A stretch of 64,000 bases of DNA from Rhodoplanes serenus (GTDB lineage: Bacteria > Pseudomonadota > Alphaproteobacteria > Rhizobiales > Xanthobacteraceae): contig CAMDFO010000003.1 in NCBI GenBank assembly GCA_945897515.1, positions 50,777 through 114,776 on the forward strand, in the 5' to 3' direction. Each line of letters starts with the position of its first letter. Positions within the stretch are counted from its first letter, which is position 1. Both the position numbers and the translations under genes were made by a program. A model generated the notes under the pieces. It made no database searches, was not told where the DNA came from, and was given only the letters and a program-made list of their open reading frames with translations. Below, in pieces: positions 8,107-17,344 of this stretch.

Positions 8107-10896
8107 CTACGCCTCGCCTGCGGCCTTCTTGCCGAGCGCGGCCTGGGCCGCGGCAAGCCGCGCGATCGGCACACGAAACGGCGAGCACGACACATAATCC
8201 AGGCCAACCTCGTGGCAGAATGCGACCGAGTCCGGATCGCCGCCGTGCTCGCCGCAGATCCCGACCTTGAGGCCCTTGCGCACCTTGCGGCCGCGCTCGA
8301 CGCCGATGCGTACCAACGCGCCGACGCCCTCGCGGTCGATCGACACGAACGGATCGCACGGCAGGATGCCGCGCTGGACGTAGATGCCGAGGAACGAGGC
8401 TGCATCGTCGCGGCTGATGCCGAACGCGGTCTGCGTCAGATCGTTGGTGCCGAACGAGAAGAACTCCGCACTCTCCGCGATCTCGCCGGCGATCAGGCAG
8501 GTGCGCGGCAGCTCGATCATGGTGCCGACCTGGTAGTCGAGTTTGGCGCCAGTTTCTTTCCGCACAGCGTCGGCCATCGCATCGATGCGTGCCTTGACGA
8601 TGTCGAGCTCGGCCCTGGTCGCGATCAGCGGCACCATCACCTCGGGCACCACCGGCTTGCCGGTGCGCTTGCCGGCCTCCACCGCGGCTTCGAAGATCGC
8701 GCGCGCCTGCATCTCGGCGATCTCCGGATAGGCGATGGCGATGCGGCAGCCGCGGAAGCCGAGCATCGGGTTGAACTCGGCGAGGTCCTTGGCGCGGTGT
8801 TCCAGCTTCTTCGGGTCCGCGCCCATGGCGGCGGCGACCTCGGCGATGTCGGCTGCGCCGTGCGGCAGGAATTCGTGCAGCGGCGGATCGAGCAGCCGGA
8901 TGGTCACCGGCAGGCCGCCCATGATCTCGAACAGCTCGATGAAATCGCCGCGCTGCATCGGGAGTATCTTGGCCAGCGCCGCGCGCCTTGCCTTCTCGTC
9001 GTCGGCCAGGATCATCTCGCGCACCGCCTGGATGCGCTCCTCGTCGAAGAACATGTGCTCGGTGCGGCAGAGCCCGATGCCTTCGGCGCCGAACCGCACC
9101 GCGACCCGGGCATCCGCCGGCGTGTCCGCATTGGCCCGCACGCCGAGCGAACGCACCTTATCGGCCCAGCCCATCAGGGTGCCGAATTCACCCGACATCG
9201 CGGGCTCCACCATCGGCACGCGGCCGGCGAGCACCTGACCGGTCGAGCCGTCGATCGTGATGGTCTCGCCGCGCTTGAGCACCACGTTGCCTGCGGTCAT
9301 GGTCTGCGCGTTGTAATCGACGCGCAGCAAGCCGGCGCCGGAGACGCAAGGCTTGCCCATGCCGCGCGCAACCACCGCGGCATGCGAAGTCATGCCGCCG
9401 CGAGTGGTCAGAATTCCTTCGGCGGCATGCATGCCGTGAATGTCCTCCGGCGAGGTCTCCACGCGCACCAGAATGACCTTCCGACCCTCGGCCTTCAGTT
9501 GCGCCGCTTCATCGGATGAAAACACGATCTCGCCTGACGCCGCGCCCGGCGATGCCGGCAACCCGCTGGCAATCCCCTTGCGTTCGGCTTTCGGATCGAT
9601 GGTCGGATGCAGAAGCTGGTCGAGCGAGGCAGGATCGATGCGGGCCACCGCTTCGTCCTTCGAGATCAGCTTTTCGTTGGCAAGCTCCACCGCGATGCGG
9701 AGCGCGGCCTTAGCGGTGCGCTTGCCGGATCGGGTCTGCAGCATCCAGAGCTTGCCCTGCTCGACGGTGAACTCCAGGTCCTGCATGTCGCGGTAGTGGC
9801 GTTCGAGCTTGTTGTAGATGCGCGAAAGCTCCTTGAACGCATCCGGCATCGCCGCTTCCATCGACGGCTTGTCGGAGCCGGCCTCCTTGCGCGCAACTTC
9901 AGTGATCTCCTGCGGCGTGCGGATGCCGGCGACCACATCCTCGCCCTGGGCGTTGATCAGAAATTCGCCGTACAGCCGCTTCTCTCCGGTCGAAGGATTG
10001 CGCGTGAACGCGACGCCGGTGGCCGAGGTGTCGCCCATGTTGCCGAACACCATGGCCTGCACATTCACCGCGGTGCCCCAGCTTTCGGGAATGTTGTGCA
10101 GGCGGCGGTAGGTGATGGCGCGCGCGTTCATCCACGATCCAAACACCGCGCCGACCGCGCCCCACAATTGCGCCTGCGGGTCCTGCGGGAACGGCTCGCC
10201 CTTTTCTTCCTGCACGCGCTCCTGATAGCGCGTCACGATGTCGACCCAGTCGTCGGCCGATAGCTCGGTGTCGAGCGTCAAGCCGGCCTGCGATTTATGG
10301 TCTTCGAGGATGTCCTCGAAATGATGATGCTCCACGCCCAGCACCACGTCGGAATACATCTGGATGAAGCGGCGATAGGAATCGTAGGCGAAGCGCCGGT
10401 CGCCCGAATTCTTCGCCACCGCCTCGACGGTCTCGTCGTTGAGCCCGAGGTTGAGCACGGTGTCCATCATGCCGGGCATCGACGCGCGGCCGCCCGAGCG
10501 CACCGAAACCAGCAGCGGATCGTTGCGGTCGCCGAAGCGCTTGCCGGTGATGCGCGCGACATGCGCCAAGCCGGCCTCGACCTGCGCCTTCAGCTCTTTC
10601 GGATAGCTCTGGCCGTTGGCGTAATAGTGCGTGCAGACGCCGGTGGTGATGGTGAAGCCGGGCGGCACCGGCAGACCGAGATTCGCCATCTCGGCGAGAT
10701 TGGCGCCCTTGCCGCCGAGCAGGTCGCGCATCTGGGCGGTGCCTTCGGCCTTGCCGCCGCCGAACGCGTAGACCCATTTGCCCCCGCTGGCCTTGGTGGG
10801 CGCTTTCGACGCGCCGGCACGCCGGACCGGCTTGGCCTTGCGGGCGGCCTTCACCGGGACCTTCTTCGACTTCTTCGGGGCAGGACGGCGTGCCAT
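8107..10896 (-). CDS. ppdK: Pyruvate, phosphate dikinase
   Basis: GGKGANLAEMANLGLPVPPGFTI, GGMTSHAAVVARGMGKPCV, FSFGTNDLTQTAFGISRDD; Lys-rich N-terminal extension. Confidence 0.96.
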   Translation of the reverse strand: MARRPAPKKSKKVPVKAARKAKPVRRAGASKAPTKASGGKWVYAFGGGKAEGTAQMRDLLGGKGANLAEMANLGLPVPPGFTITTGVCTHYYANGQSYPKELKAQVEAGLAHVARITGKRFGDRNDPLLVSVRSGGRASMPGMMDTVLNLGLNDETVEAVAKNSGDRRFAYDSYRRFIQMYSDVVLGVEHHHFEDILEDHKSQAGLTLDTELSADDWVDIVTRYQERVQEEKGEPFPQDPQAQLWGAVGAVFGSWMNARAITYRRLHNIPESWGTAVNVQAMVFGNMGDTSATGVAFTRNPSTGEKRLYGEFLINAQGEDVVAGIRTPQEITEVARKEAGSDKPSMEAAMPDAFKELSRIYNKLERHYRDMQDLEFTVEQGKLWMLQTRSGKRTAKAALRIAVELANEKLISKDEAVARIDPASLDQLLHPTIDPKAERKGIASGLPASPGAASGEIVFSSDEAAQLKAEGRKVILVRVETSPEDIHGMHAAEGILTTRGGMTSHAAVVARGMGKPCVSGAGLLRVDYNAQTMTAGNVVLKRGETITIDGSTGQVLAGRVPMVEPAMSGEFGTLMGWADKVRSLGVRANADTPADARVAVRFGAEGIGLCRTEHMFFDEERIQAVREMILADDEKARRAALAKILPMQRGDFIELFEIMGGLPVTIRLLDPPLHEFLPHGAADIAEVAAAMGADPKKLEHRAKDLAEFNPMLGFRGCRIAIAYPEIAEMQARAIFEAAVEAGKRTGKPVVPEVMVPLIATRAELDIVKARIDAMADAVRKETGAKLDYQVGTMIELPRTCLIAGEIAESAEFFSFGTNDLTQTAFGISRDDAASFLGIYVQRGILPCDPFVSIDREGVGALVRIGVERGRKVRKGLKVGICGEHGGDPDSVAFCHEVGLDYVSCSPFRVPIARLAAAQAALGKKAAGEA

Positions 10897-10987
10897 GGCG
10901 CTCTCGCTGTCTCTATCAGGGTTCGTTTTGACCCTTCCCCGGCGTTTCCTCAATCGGCTTTTGTGATTAGGGGCGCGCTATAACCCC

Positions 10988-11106
10988 GTCATGGCCGGGC
11001 TTGACCCGGCCATCCACGACTTTCTTCTATGCCAAGACGTGGATGCCCGGCACATAGGCGAGCGAAGCGACGCCGTCCTTCGGACGGCTATGCCCAGGGC
11101 ATGACG
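10988..11106. repeat. Bradyrhizobiaceae-type palindromic intergenic repeat (long copy)
   Basis: GTCATGGCCGGGCTTGACCCGGCCATCCACG...CGTGGATGCCCGGCACA...GGGCATGACG; second copy at 38068. Confidence 0.7.
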
Positions 11107-11122
11107 CTGCAAGACCCTCGCC

Positions 11123-13354
11123 CTACCCCTCAATCTTGGAGAAGTCCGCCACCGCGCGAGTAGCCTCCCTGATCTCGTTGAGCAGCTTCAGCCGATTCTC
11201 GCGCAACGCCTTGTCGTCGACATTGACCGTGACCTTGTCGAAGAACGCATCGACGTGCGGGCGCAGCTTCGCCATCGCGGTCATGGCGGTGGCGAAGTCT
11301 TCCTTGGCGACGGCCGCGGAGGCTTCGATCTTGGCAGTGTCGATGGCGGCTGCCAGTTGTTTTTCTTCGCCCTGGCCGAGCAACGAGGAGTCCGGCGCAC
11401 CAGTGTAGCTCTTGTTGTCCTTCCTTTCCTCGATGCGCAGGATGTTGGCCGCGCGTTTGGTACCGGCCAGCAGATTTTTACCGTCGTCGGTGTCGAGGAA
11501 TTTTCCCAGCGCTTCGACGCGGCGGACGATCAGCAGCAGGTCGTCCTGGCCTTCGAGCGCGAACACGGCATCGACGAGATCGTGACGCGCGCCCTGTTCG
11601 CGGAGTTGGACTTTGAGGCGGTCGGCGAAGAACAGCAAAAGATCAGCAACAATATCCACCCCGACTAACGAAAGTCGGTCCACCTCATCCAGGGCCTTCT
11701 TTGGATCGAGTTTTTCAAACTCCGAATAATGGCTCTTCTGTCGCTCCCAAGCAGCAAGTTCGCGGGCGTTCGGTTCGCGCGTTTGATAGTCCGGATCGCT
11801 CAAGATCAACAGGTGCTGACTTGCCGCCGCCGCGAGCGGGTGAGAGAGCGAGACGCGCAGGCCGTTATCCAGAACCAGACGGATAATGCCCAAGGCAGCT
11901 CTTCGCAGAGCGTAGGGGTCCTTGCTACCGGTCGGCTTTTCTTGAATGGCCCAGAAACCGGCGAGAATATCCGCTTTGTCCGCGAGTGCGACCGCAATTG
12001 AAACCGGATCGCTTGGGACGCGATCTCCAGGGCCGAGTGGCTTGTAGTGATCCTCAATTGCAGCGGCGACACTCTTATCCTCGCCTTGAGCCAAAGCGTA
12101 GTAGCGCCCCATCAAACCTTGTACTTCAGGAAACTCCCCAACCACTTCGGTTAGTAAATCCGCTTTGGCCAATCTCGCCGCCCGTTGGGCCTTCTCCACA
12201 TCTGCTCCGACCGATGAGGCAAGCTCGGCCGCTAGAGTTTCGATCCGGACAATACGATCTCCTTGCGTCCCAAGCTTCTCGTGAAACACGATCTGCTCGA
12301 ATTTCGGCAGCCGATCCTCAAGCTTGGTCTTCAAATCCGTTTCGTAGAAGAATTTCGCATCCGACAGCCGCGCCCGGATCACGCGCTCGTTGCCGGCGAC
12401 GATGGCCTTGCCGTCGTCGCTCGCCTCGATGTTCGCCGTCAGGATGAACCGGTTGGCGAGCTTCCCGGTCTTCGGATTGCGGACCACAAAGCATTTCTGG
12501 TTGTTGCGGATGGTCGCGCGGATCACCTCGTCGGGGATCGCGAGGAACGCCTCGTCGAAGCTCCCCATCAGCACCACCGGCCATTCGACCAGCCCGGCGA
12601 CCTCAGCGAGCAAGCCTTCGTCCTCGACCAGTTCAAATCCCTGCGCAAACGCGAGGTTCTTGGCGTCGGCCAGGATCATCTGCTGCCGCCGCGCGGCATC
12701 GACCACGACCTTGGCCTTGTCGAGCTTGGCCATGTAGTCGTCGAGCCGCTTCACCTTGATCGCGGCCGGCGCCATGAAGCGATGGCCATAGGTCGTATCG
12801 CCGGCTGTGACGCCGCCGACGTCGAACTTTACGATCTCGGGCTCCTCGGTCTCCGGACCGAACATCGCGACGATGGAGTGCAGCGGCCGAACCCAGTTCA
12901 GCGAGCCGGGCTGCGCCGACGCAGCGCCCCAGCGCATCGCCTTCGGCCAGGGGAACGCCTTCGCGACCTCGGGCACGATCTCGGCAATCACCTCGATGGT
13001 GGGCCTGCCCGGCTTTTCGATCGACGCGACGTAGAAATCGCCCTTCTTGTCGGCCTGCACCTTGGCCTGGTCGATCGACGTGAGCCCGGCCGCGCGCAGA
13101 AATCCCGCGATGGCCTGCTCGGGCGCGCCGACCTTCGGACCTTTGCGCTCGTCCTTCACGTCCGACTGCCGCACCGGCACGCCCTGCACCGCGAGCGCCA
13201 GCCGGCGCGGCGTGGCAAAAGCTTTCGCGCCCTCATAGGTCAGCCCGGCCGCGACCAGCCGGTCGGTCACCATCTTGCGCAAATCCTCCGCCGCCCGCGC
13301 CTGCATGCGCGCGGGGATTTCCTCGGAGAAGAATTCGAGCAGAAGGTCCGGCAT
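11123..13354 (-). CDS. glyS: Glycine--tRNA ligase beta subunit
   Basis: [25 protein letters not shown]..., [29 protein letters not shown]. Confidence 0.95.
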   Translation of the reverse strand: MPDLLLEFFSEEIPARMQARAAEDLRKMVTDRLVAAGLTYEGAKAFATPRRLALAVQGVPVRQSDVKDERKGPKVGAPEQAIAGFLRAAGLTSIDQAKVQADKKGDFYVASIEKPGRPTIEVIAEIVPEVAKAFPWPKAMRWGAASAQPGSLNWVRPLHSIVAMFGPETEEPEIVKFDVGGVTAGDTTYGHRFMAPAAIKVKRLDDYMAKLDKAKVVVDAARRQQMILADAKNLAFAQGFELVEDEGLLAEVAGLVEWPVVLMGSFDEAFLAIPDEVIRATIRNNQKCFVVRNPKTGKLANRFILTANIEASDDGKAIVAGNERVIRARLSDAKFFYETDLKTKLEDRLPKFEQIVFHEKLGTQGDRIVRIETLAAELASSVGADVEKAQRAARLAKADLLTEVVGEFPEVQGLMGRYYALAQGEDKSVAAAIEDHYKPLGPGDRVPSDPVSIAVALADKADILAGFWAIQEKPTGSKDPYALRRAALGIIRLVLDNGLRVSLSHPLAAAASQHLLILSDPDYQTREPNARELAAWERQKSHYSEFEKLDPKKALDEVDRLSLVGVDIVADLLLFFADRLKVQLREQGARHDLVDAVFALEGQDDLLLIVRRVEALGKFLDTDDGKNLLAGTKRAANILRIEERKDNKSYTGAPDSSLLGQGEEKQLAAAIDTAKIEASAAVAKEDFATAMTAMAKLRPHVDAFFDKVTVNVDDKALRENRLKLLNEIREATRAVADFSKIEG

Positions 13355-13356
13355 GG

Positions 13357-13605
13357 CTAGAGCTTCTTGTGACTCCCGTCGCACAGCGGCGGCGTGCCGG
13401 TGCGCTTGCAGGTGCAGAACCACGCCTCTTCGGTCTGCTCCGGCTTGAACTCGCGCGGCGAGAATCCCGTGCCCTTGTGCGAGCCGTCGCAGAACGGCTG
13501 CGCCTGCGAGCGGCCGCAGGCGCACCACCAATAGCTCTTGCCCGCCTCGACATTGACCGGCAGCGGCTTCCGCCCGCCGATGTTCGGCGCCGTGTCCATG
13601 CTCAT
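13357..13605 (-). CDS. CDGSH iron-sulfur domain protein (two CDGSH motifs)
   Basis: [23 protein letters not shown] and [21 protein letters not shown]; start overlaps the glyQ stop. Confidence 0.9.
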   Translation of the reverse strand: MSMDTAPNIGGRKPLPVNVEAGKSYWWCACGRSQAQPFCDGSHKGTGFSPREFKPEQTEEAWFCTCKRTGTPPLCDGSHKKL

Positions 13606-14543
13606 GTTGTTCCTCCCCCTGCGGTCGCGAGCCACGCCCCGCCGCACGCCTTCGCCAATTCGCGCACGCGCAGAATGTAGCTCTGCCGCTCGGTCACCGA
13701 GATCACGCCGCGCGCATCGAGCAGATTGAACACGTGGCTCGCCTTGATCGCCTGGTCGTAGGCCGGCAGCGCCATCAGGTGCTTCTTGTTCTCGCCGGCG
13801 GATTTTTCCCATCCGGCGTCGAGATACGTCCGGCATGCGGCTTCCGCCATCTTGAACTGCTCGAACAGCATTACGGTGTCGGAGTGCTCGAAATTGTGCC
13901 GCGAGTATTCCTGCTCGGCTTGCAGAAATACGTCGCCATAGGTCACCTTGTCGGCGCCATCGCGGCCGTTGAAATTCAAATCGTAGACGTTCTCGACGCC
14001 CTGCACGTACATCGCCAGCCGCTCGAGGCCGTAGGTGAGCTCGCCCGCCACCGGCGCGCATTCGAAGCCCGCGACCTGCTGGAAATAGGTGAACTGCGAC
14101 ACCTCCATGCCGTCGCACCAGCATTCCCAGCCGAGCCCCCAGGCGCCGAGCGTCGGGCTCTCCCAGTCGTCCTCGACGAAACGGATGTCGTGTAACCCGC
14201 TGTCGATGCCGATGGCCGCGAGTGATTTCAGATAGAGGTCCTGGAGATCCGGCGGCGATGGTTTGAGGATCACCTGGTACTGATAGTAGTGCTGCAGCCG
14301 GTTCGGGTTCTCGCCGTAGCGGCCATCCTTCGGCCGTCGCGACGGCTGCACGTAGGCCGCGTTCCAGGGCTTCGGCCCGAGGGCACGCAACGTGGTTGCC
14401 GGATGGAAAGTCCCGGCGCCGACCTCCATGTCGTAGGGCTGCAGGATGACGCAGCCCTGCTCCGCCCAGAATCGCTGGAGCGTCAGGATCAGGCCCTGGA
14501 ACGAGCGCTCCGGGCGCATGTGGGCGGGAAGATCGTCAGCCAT
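13602..14543 (-). CDS. glyQ: Glycine--tRNA ligase alpha subunit
   Basis: [43 protein letters not shown]. Confidence 0.96.
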   Translation of the reverse strand: MADDLPAHMRPERSFQGLILTLQRFWAEQGCVILQPYDMEVGAGTFHPATTLRALGPKPWNAAYVQPSRRPKDGRYGENPNRLQHYYQYQVILKPSPPDLQDLYLKSLAAIGIDSGLHDIRFVEDDWESPTLGAWGLGWECWCDGMEVSQFTYFQQVAGFECAPVAGELTYGLERLAMYVQGVENVYDLNFNGRDGADKVTYGDVFLQAEQEYSRHNFEHSDTVMLFEQFKMAEAACRTYLDAGWEKSAGENKKHLMALPAYDQAIKASHVFNLLDARGVISVTERQSYILRVRELAKACGGAWLATAGGGTT

Positions 14544-14675
14544 AAGGAATCCAAGCGCGGTCGCGCGGCTGAGACGTAACGGCGCGCATGGGGAGGGTCA
14601 AGAAGCAGACATGGTGGTGGCCGCGCCGCCCCGGGCGCGATAGCCTGCGATCAACAAAACATCGGGGAGGACGAC

Positions 14676-15653
14676 GTGCATTCACGCCTTGCCACATTCG
14701 CGACCGCGTTGCTGCTGCTGGCCGCCGGGACGCCTGCCGTGCAGGCCCAGGACTTCCCCACCCGTCCGATCCGCATGGTGATCGCCTTCCCGCCTGGCGG
14801 CCCGACCGATTTCGTCGGTCGCCTGATCGCCGACAAGCTCAAGGACCTCTTGCCCCAGCCGGTCCTGATCGAAAACAAGGCCGGGGCCAACGGCGCGCTC
14901 GGCGCCGACTTCGTCGCCAAGGCCGAGCCGGACGGCCACACCATCTTTTTGAGCACGGTCGGCGCGATCGCGATCACACCGCATATGCGCACTGATCTGC
15001 CCTACGACGTGCTGCGCGATTTCGCACCAGTCACCCAAGTCGTCCGCAACACCACAATCCTGGTGGTGCGCGCCGACCATCCCGCCAATTCGGCCAAGGA
15101 TCTCGCAGCGCTGGCAAAAGAAAAGCCGGGGGCGATCCCGTTCGCTTCGACCGGCGTCGGCTCGACCACGCATCTGGCGATGGAGCTCTACCAGAGCGCG
15201 GCCGGCATCAAATTCGTGCACGTGCCGTATCGCGGCGCTGCCCTCGCGCTGACCGACCTGCTCGGCGGCCAAGTGCAGGCATTCTTTGCTGACGCAACCG
15301 TGCTGATGCCGCAGATCAAGGGCGGCAAGGTCAAGCCGCTTGGCGCTGCGTCGAGCCAGCGCAATCCGCTCTTGCCGAACGTACCGACGTTTATCGAACA
15401 GGGCTATGCGGGCACCGATTCAGGCAACTGGTACGGACTGCTTGCGCCGGCCAAGACGCCGCCGTCGGTGATCGCCAAACTCAACGCCGCCTTCGTCGCC
15501 GCGATCAACGATCCGGTGGTCAAAGAGAAGCTGATCCAGTCCGGCGCGGTGCCGGTGGCCAACACCCCGGCCGAGTTCGGCGCAATCCTCAAGGACGAAC
15601 TGGCGCGCTGGGGCAAGGTGGTGCGCGAAAAAGGCATCAAGGAGCCGGGCTGA
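14676..15653 (+). CDS. Bug/TctC family tripartite tricarboxylate transporter substrate-binding protein (1)
   Basis: QDFPTRPIRMVIAFPPGGPTDFVGRLIADKL...VIENKAGANGALGADFVAKAEPDGHT. Confidence 0.93.
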   Translation: MHSRLATFATALLLLAAGTPAVQAQDFPTRPIRMVIAFPPGGPTDFVGRLIADKLKDLLPQPVLIENKAGANGALGADFVAKAEPDGHTIFLSTVGAIAITPHMRTDLPYDVLRDFAPVTQVVRNTTILVVRADHPANSAKDLAALAKEKPGAIPFASTGVGSTTHLAMELYQSAAGIKFVHVPYRGAALALTDLLGGQVQAFFADATVLMPQIKGGKVKPLGAASSQRNPLLPNVPTFIEQGYAGTDSGNWYGLLAPAKTPPSVIAKLNAAFVAAINDPVVKEKLIQSGAVPVANTPAEFGAILKDELARWGKVVREKGIKEPG

Positions 15654-15702
15654 TACAAGGCCCGCCTGAAGGTTTCTCCCTGATCTGGGGCTGAAAATAC
15701 CG

Positions 15703-15736
15703 AAAAACGGCGGCTGCCAGGCCGGCTGCCGCCGTT
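15703..15736 (-). terminator. GC-rich hairpin, on the minus strand followed by TTTTT (candidate intrinsic terminator)
   Basis: AACGGCGGCTGCC-aggcc-GGCTGCCGCCGTT (one internal mismatch) preceded by AAAAA on the plus strand. Confidence 0.4.
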
Positions 15737-15773
15737 CGTCCATACGGATTAACGAGGGGCTAACCCTGCCAAC

Positions 15774-15798
15774 GGAACTCCCAGGACGTTTGGCCGTT
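15774..15798 (+). promoter_or_regulatory. EcfG-type (general stress response) promoter GGAAC-N16-CGTT
   Basis: GGAAC TCCCAGGACGTTTGGC CGTT; exact consensus and spacing, 90 bp upstream of a small ORF. Confidence 0.6.
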
Positions 15799-15888
15799 CT
15801 TTAGCAGCCACGCGGTATCGTCCGATCACTTTGAACCGAAGTGCCTGCCGGCGCGACTACAGGAAACAACCGGCCAGGGAGATTTCCG

Positions 15889-15963
15889 ATGCTTGCCTTT
15901 GAAATCGTCGGCGTGGCGCTAGCCACCCTGTTCTTCGCAGCGCTGGTGACCGGCCGCGAGTAG
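15889..15963 (+). CDS. 24-aa putative membrane peptide MLAFEIVGVALATLFFAALVTGRE
   Basis: ATG with upstream GGGAGA, one TM-like segment, TAG stop, preceded by an EcfG-type promoter. Confidence 0.45.
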   Translation: MLAFEIVGVALATLFFAALVTGRE

Positions 15964-16005
15964 CTTCCGGGCCGCTGAGGCGGTCCAGCCTATCCATCAA
16001 AACAG

Positions 16006-16194
16006 TCAGGGCCGGTAGATTCCGGTCCTCGGATCGCGCCGCAGGGTCGGCAGACGCTGGCGCTCGGGCTCCGGCGAACGCCTGACCCGATCGAGCTCGG
16101 CGTTGACGCGCTGCCATTCCTTGATCAGCAGCTTGGACAGCAGCGCGGTGCCGACCGCTCCAAGCGTCCAGACGATGGCAGGCGGAACGACCAT
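16006..16194 (-). CDS. Small protein with N-terminal TM segment, unknown function
   Basis: MVVPPAIVWTLGAVGTALLSKLLIKEWQRVNAELDRVR... Confidence 0.5.
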   Translation of the reverse strand: MVVPPAIVWTLGAVGTALLSKLLIKEWQRVNAELDRVRRSPEPERQRLPTLRRDPRTGIYRP

Positions 16195-16221
16195 GTGTGC
16201 TTCCCCTTAGGGGCCGAAATC

Positions 16222-17112
16222 CTAAAGCCCGTAACGCGACCATAGCGCGCGGGCTTCGAGCGTCGATACCGCATCCTCGACGAGGCTGGACCGGTCCCAA
16301 AGCGCGTCGAGACCACCCGCACCCAGCCCGGGAGGTCGGCGGCCGAACAGACCGCGCGCCTCGATCAGCGGTATCTTGACCTTGTCCCCGTAACGCTCGC
16401 GCAAAATGCCGCGCAGCTCCCCGATGCCGTCAACCAGGCCGAGTTCGCGCGCCCGGCTCCCGGTCCAATATTCCCCGGAGAACAAGGCAGATTCGCGGCT
16501 GTCGAGCTTGTCGCCGCGCCGCTCCTTCACCAGCGCGATGAAGCTGTCATGGATCTCGCGCTGGATCGCTTTCAGGCGCTCCACGTCCTCCGGCTTTTCC
16601 GGCAGGAATGGATCGAGCATCGCCTTGCGTTCGCCCGACGTATAAAGCCGGCGCTCGATGCCGAGCTTCTCGATCAGCTTGTGGAAGCCGAACGCGCCGC
16701 CGACCACGCCGATCGAGCCGACGATCGACGACGGGTCGCACACGATCTCGTCCGCAGCGCAGGCGATCATGTAGCCGCCGGATGCGCCTACATCCTCGAC
16801 GAAGGCGATGACTGGAATTTTCTTCTCGTCGGCGAGCGACCGGATGCGGGTGTAGATCAGGTGCGATTGTGCCGCCGAGCCGCCAGGCGAATTGATCGCG
16901 AGCGCGACCGCGCGCGCCTTTTTCATCGAGAACGCGCGATCGAGCGAACGCGCGATCGACGACAGCGTCAGGCCCGGCTTGAGCGGCGTCGAGAATCCGA
17001 TCACGCCGGTGAGTCGAACCACCGGGACGACCGGCGAGTTGAAGCCCAACCAATGCGGCAGGCGTGCACGAAAACTGTGCAGGAATCGCTGGGGTGCCAA
17101 ATCGTCGACCAT
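16222..17112 (-). CDS. S49 family peptidase (SppA/SohB-like)
   Basis: AINSPGGSAAQSHLIYTRIRSLA, AFVEDVGASGGYMIACAADEI, SSIVGSIGVVGG. Confidence 0.92.
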   Translation of the reverse strand: MVDDLAPQRFLHSFRARLPHWLGFNSPVVPVVRLTGVIGFSTPLKPGLTLSSIARSLDRAFSMKKARAVALAINSPGGSAAQSHLIYTRIRSLADEKKIPVIAFVEDVGASGGYMIACAADEIVCDPSSIVGSIGVVGGAFGFHKLIEKLGIERRLYTSGERKAMLDPFLPEKPEDVERLKAIQREIHDSFIALVKERRGDKLDSRESALFSGEYWTGSRARELGLVDGIGELRGILRERYGDKVKIPLIEARGLFGRRPPGLGAGGLDALWDRSSLVEDAVSTLEARALWSRYGL

Positions 17113-17248
17113 GCCCTACGACATAGACGCGCTTTGTCGCGGCCTCAAGTCATTCATTGTTAACCAATCCCGATCACTGATGACGTTTCTTTGAGCGAGG
17201 AACAATGCTCGGGACGTGGCATTGTCCCAGGCAATAAGGAGCGCAAAA

Positions 17249-17344
17249 ATGAAAATCCTTCTCCTGCTCCTCCTGATCGCCACCATTGTGGCGGTATCGT
17301 ATCTGTCGGTGCCTGCACAGCCGGCGGAACGCGGGGCGGACTAA
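17249..17344 (+). CDS. 31-aa hydrophobic peptide MKILLLLLLIATIVAVSYLSVPAQPAERGAD
   Basis: RBS-like AAGGAG, signal/TM-like segment, TAA stop. Confidence 0.4.
   Translation: MKILLLLLLIATIVAVSYLSVPAQPAERGAD

Noticed and set aside
8074-9519. 481-aa plus-strand ORF opposite ppdK
   Set aside because: Sense strand clearly encodes PPDK; no recognisable domain on the opposite strand
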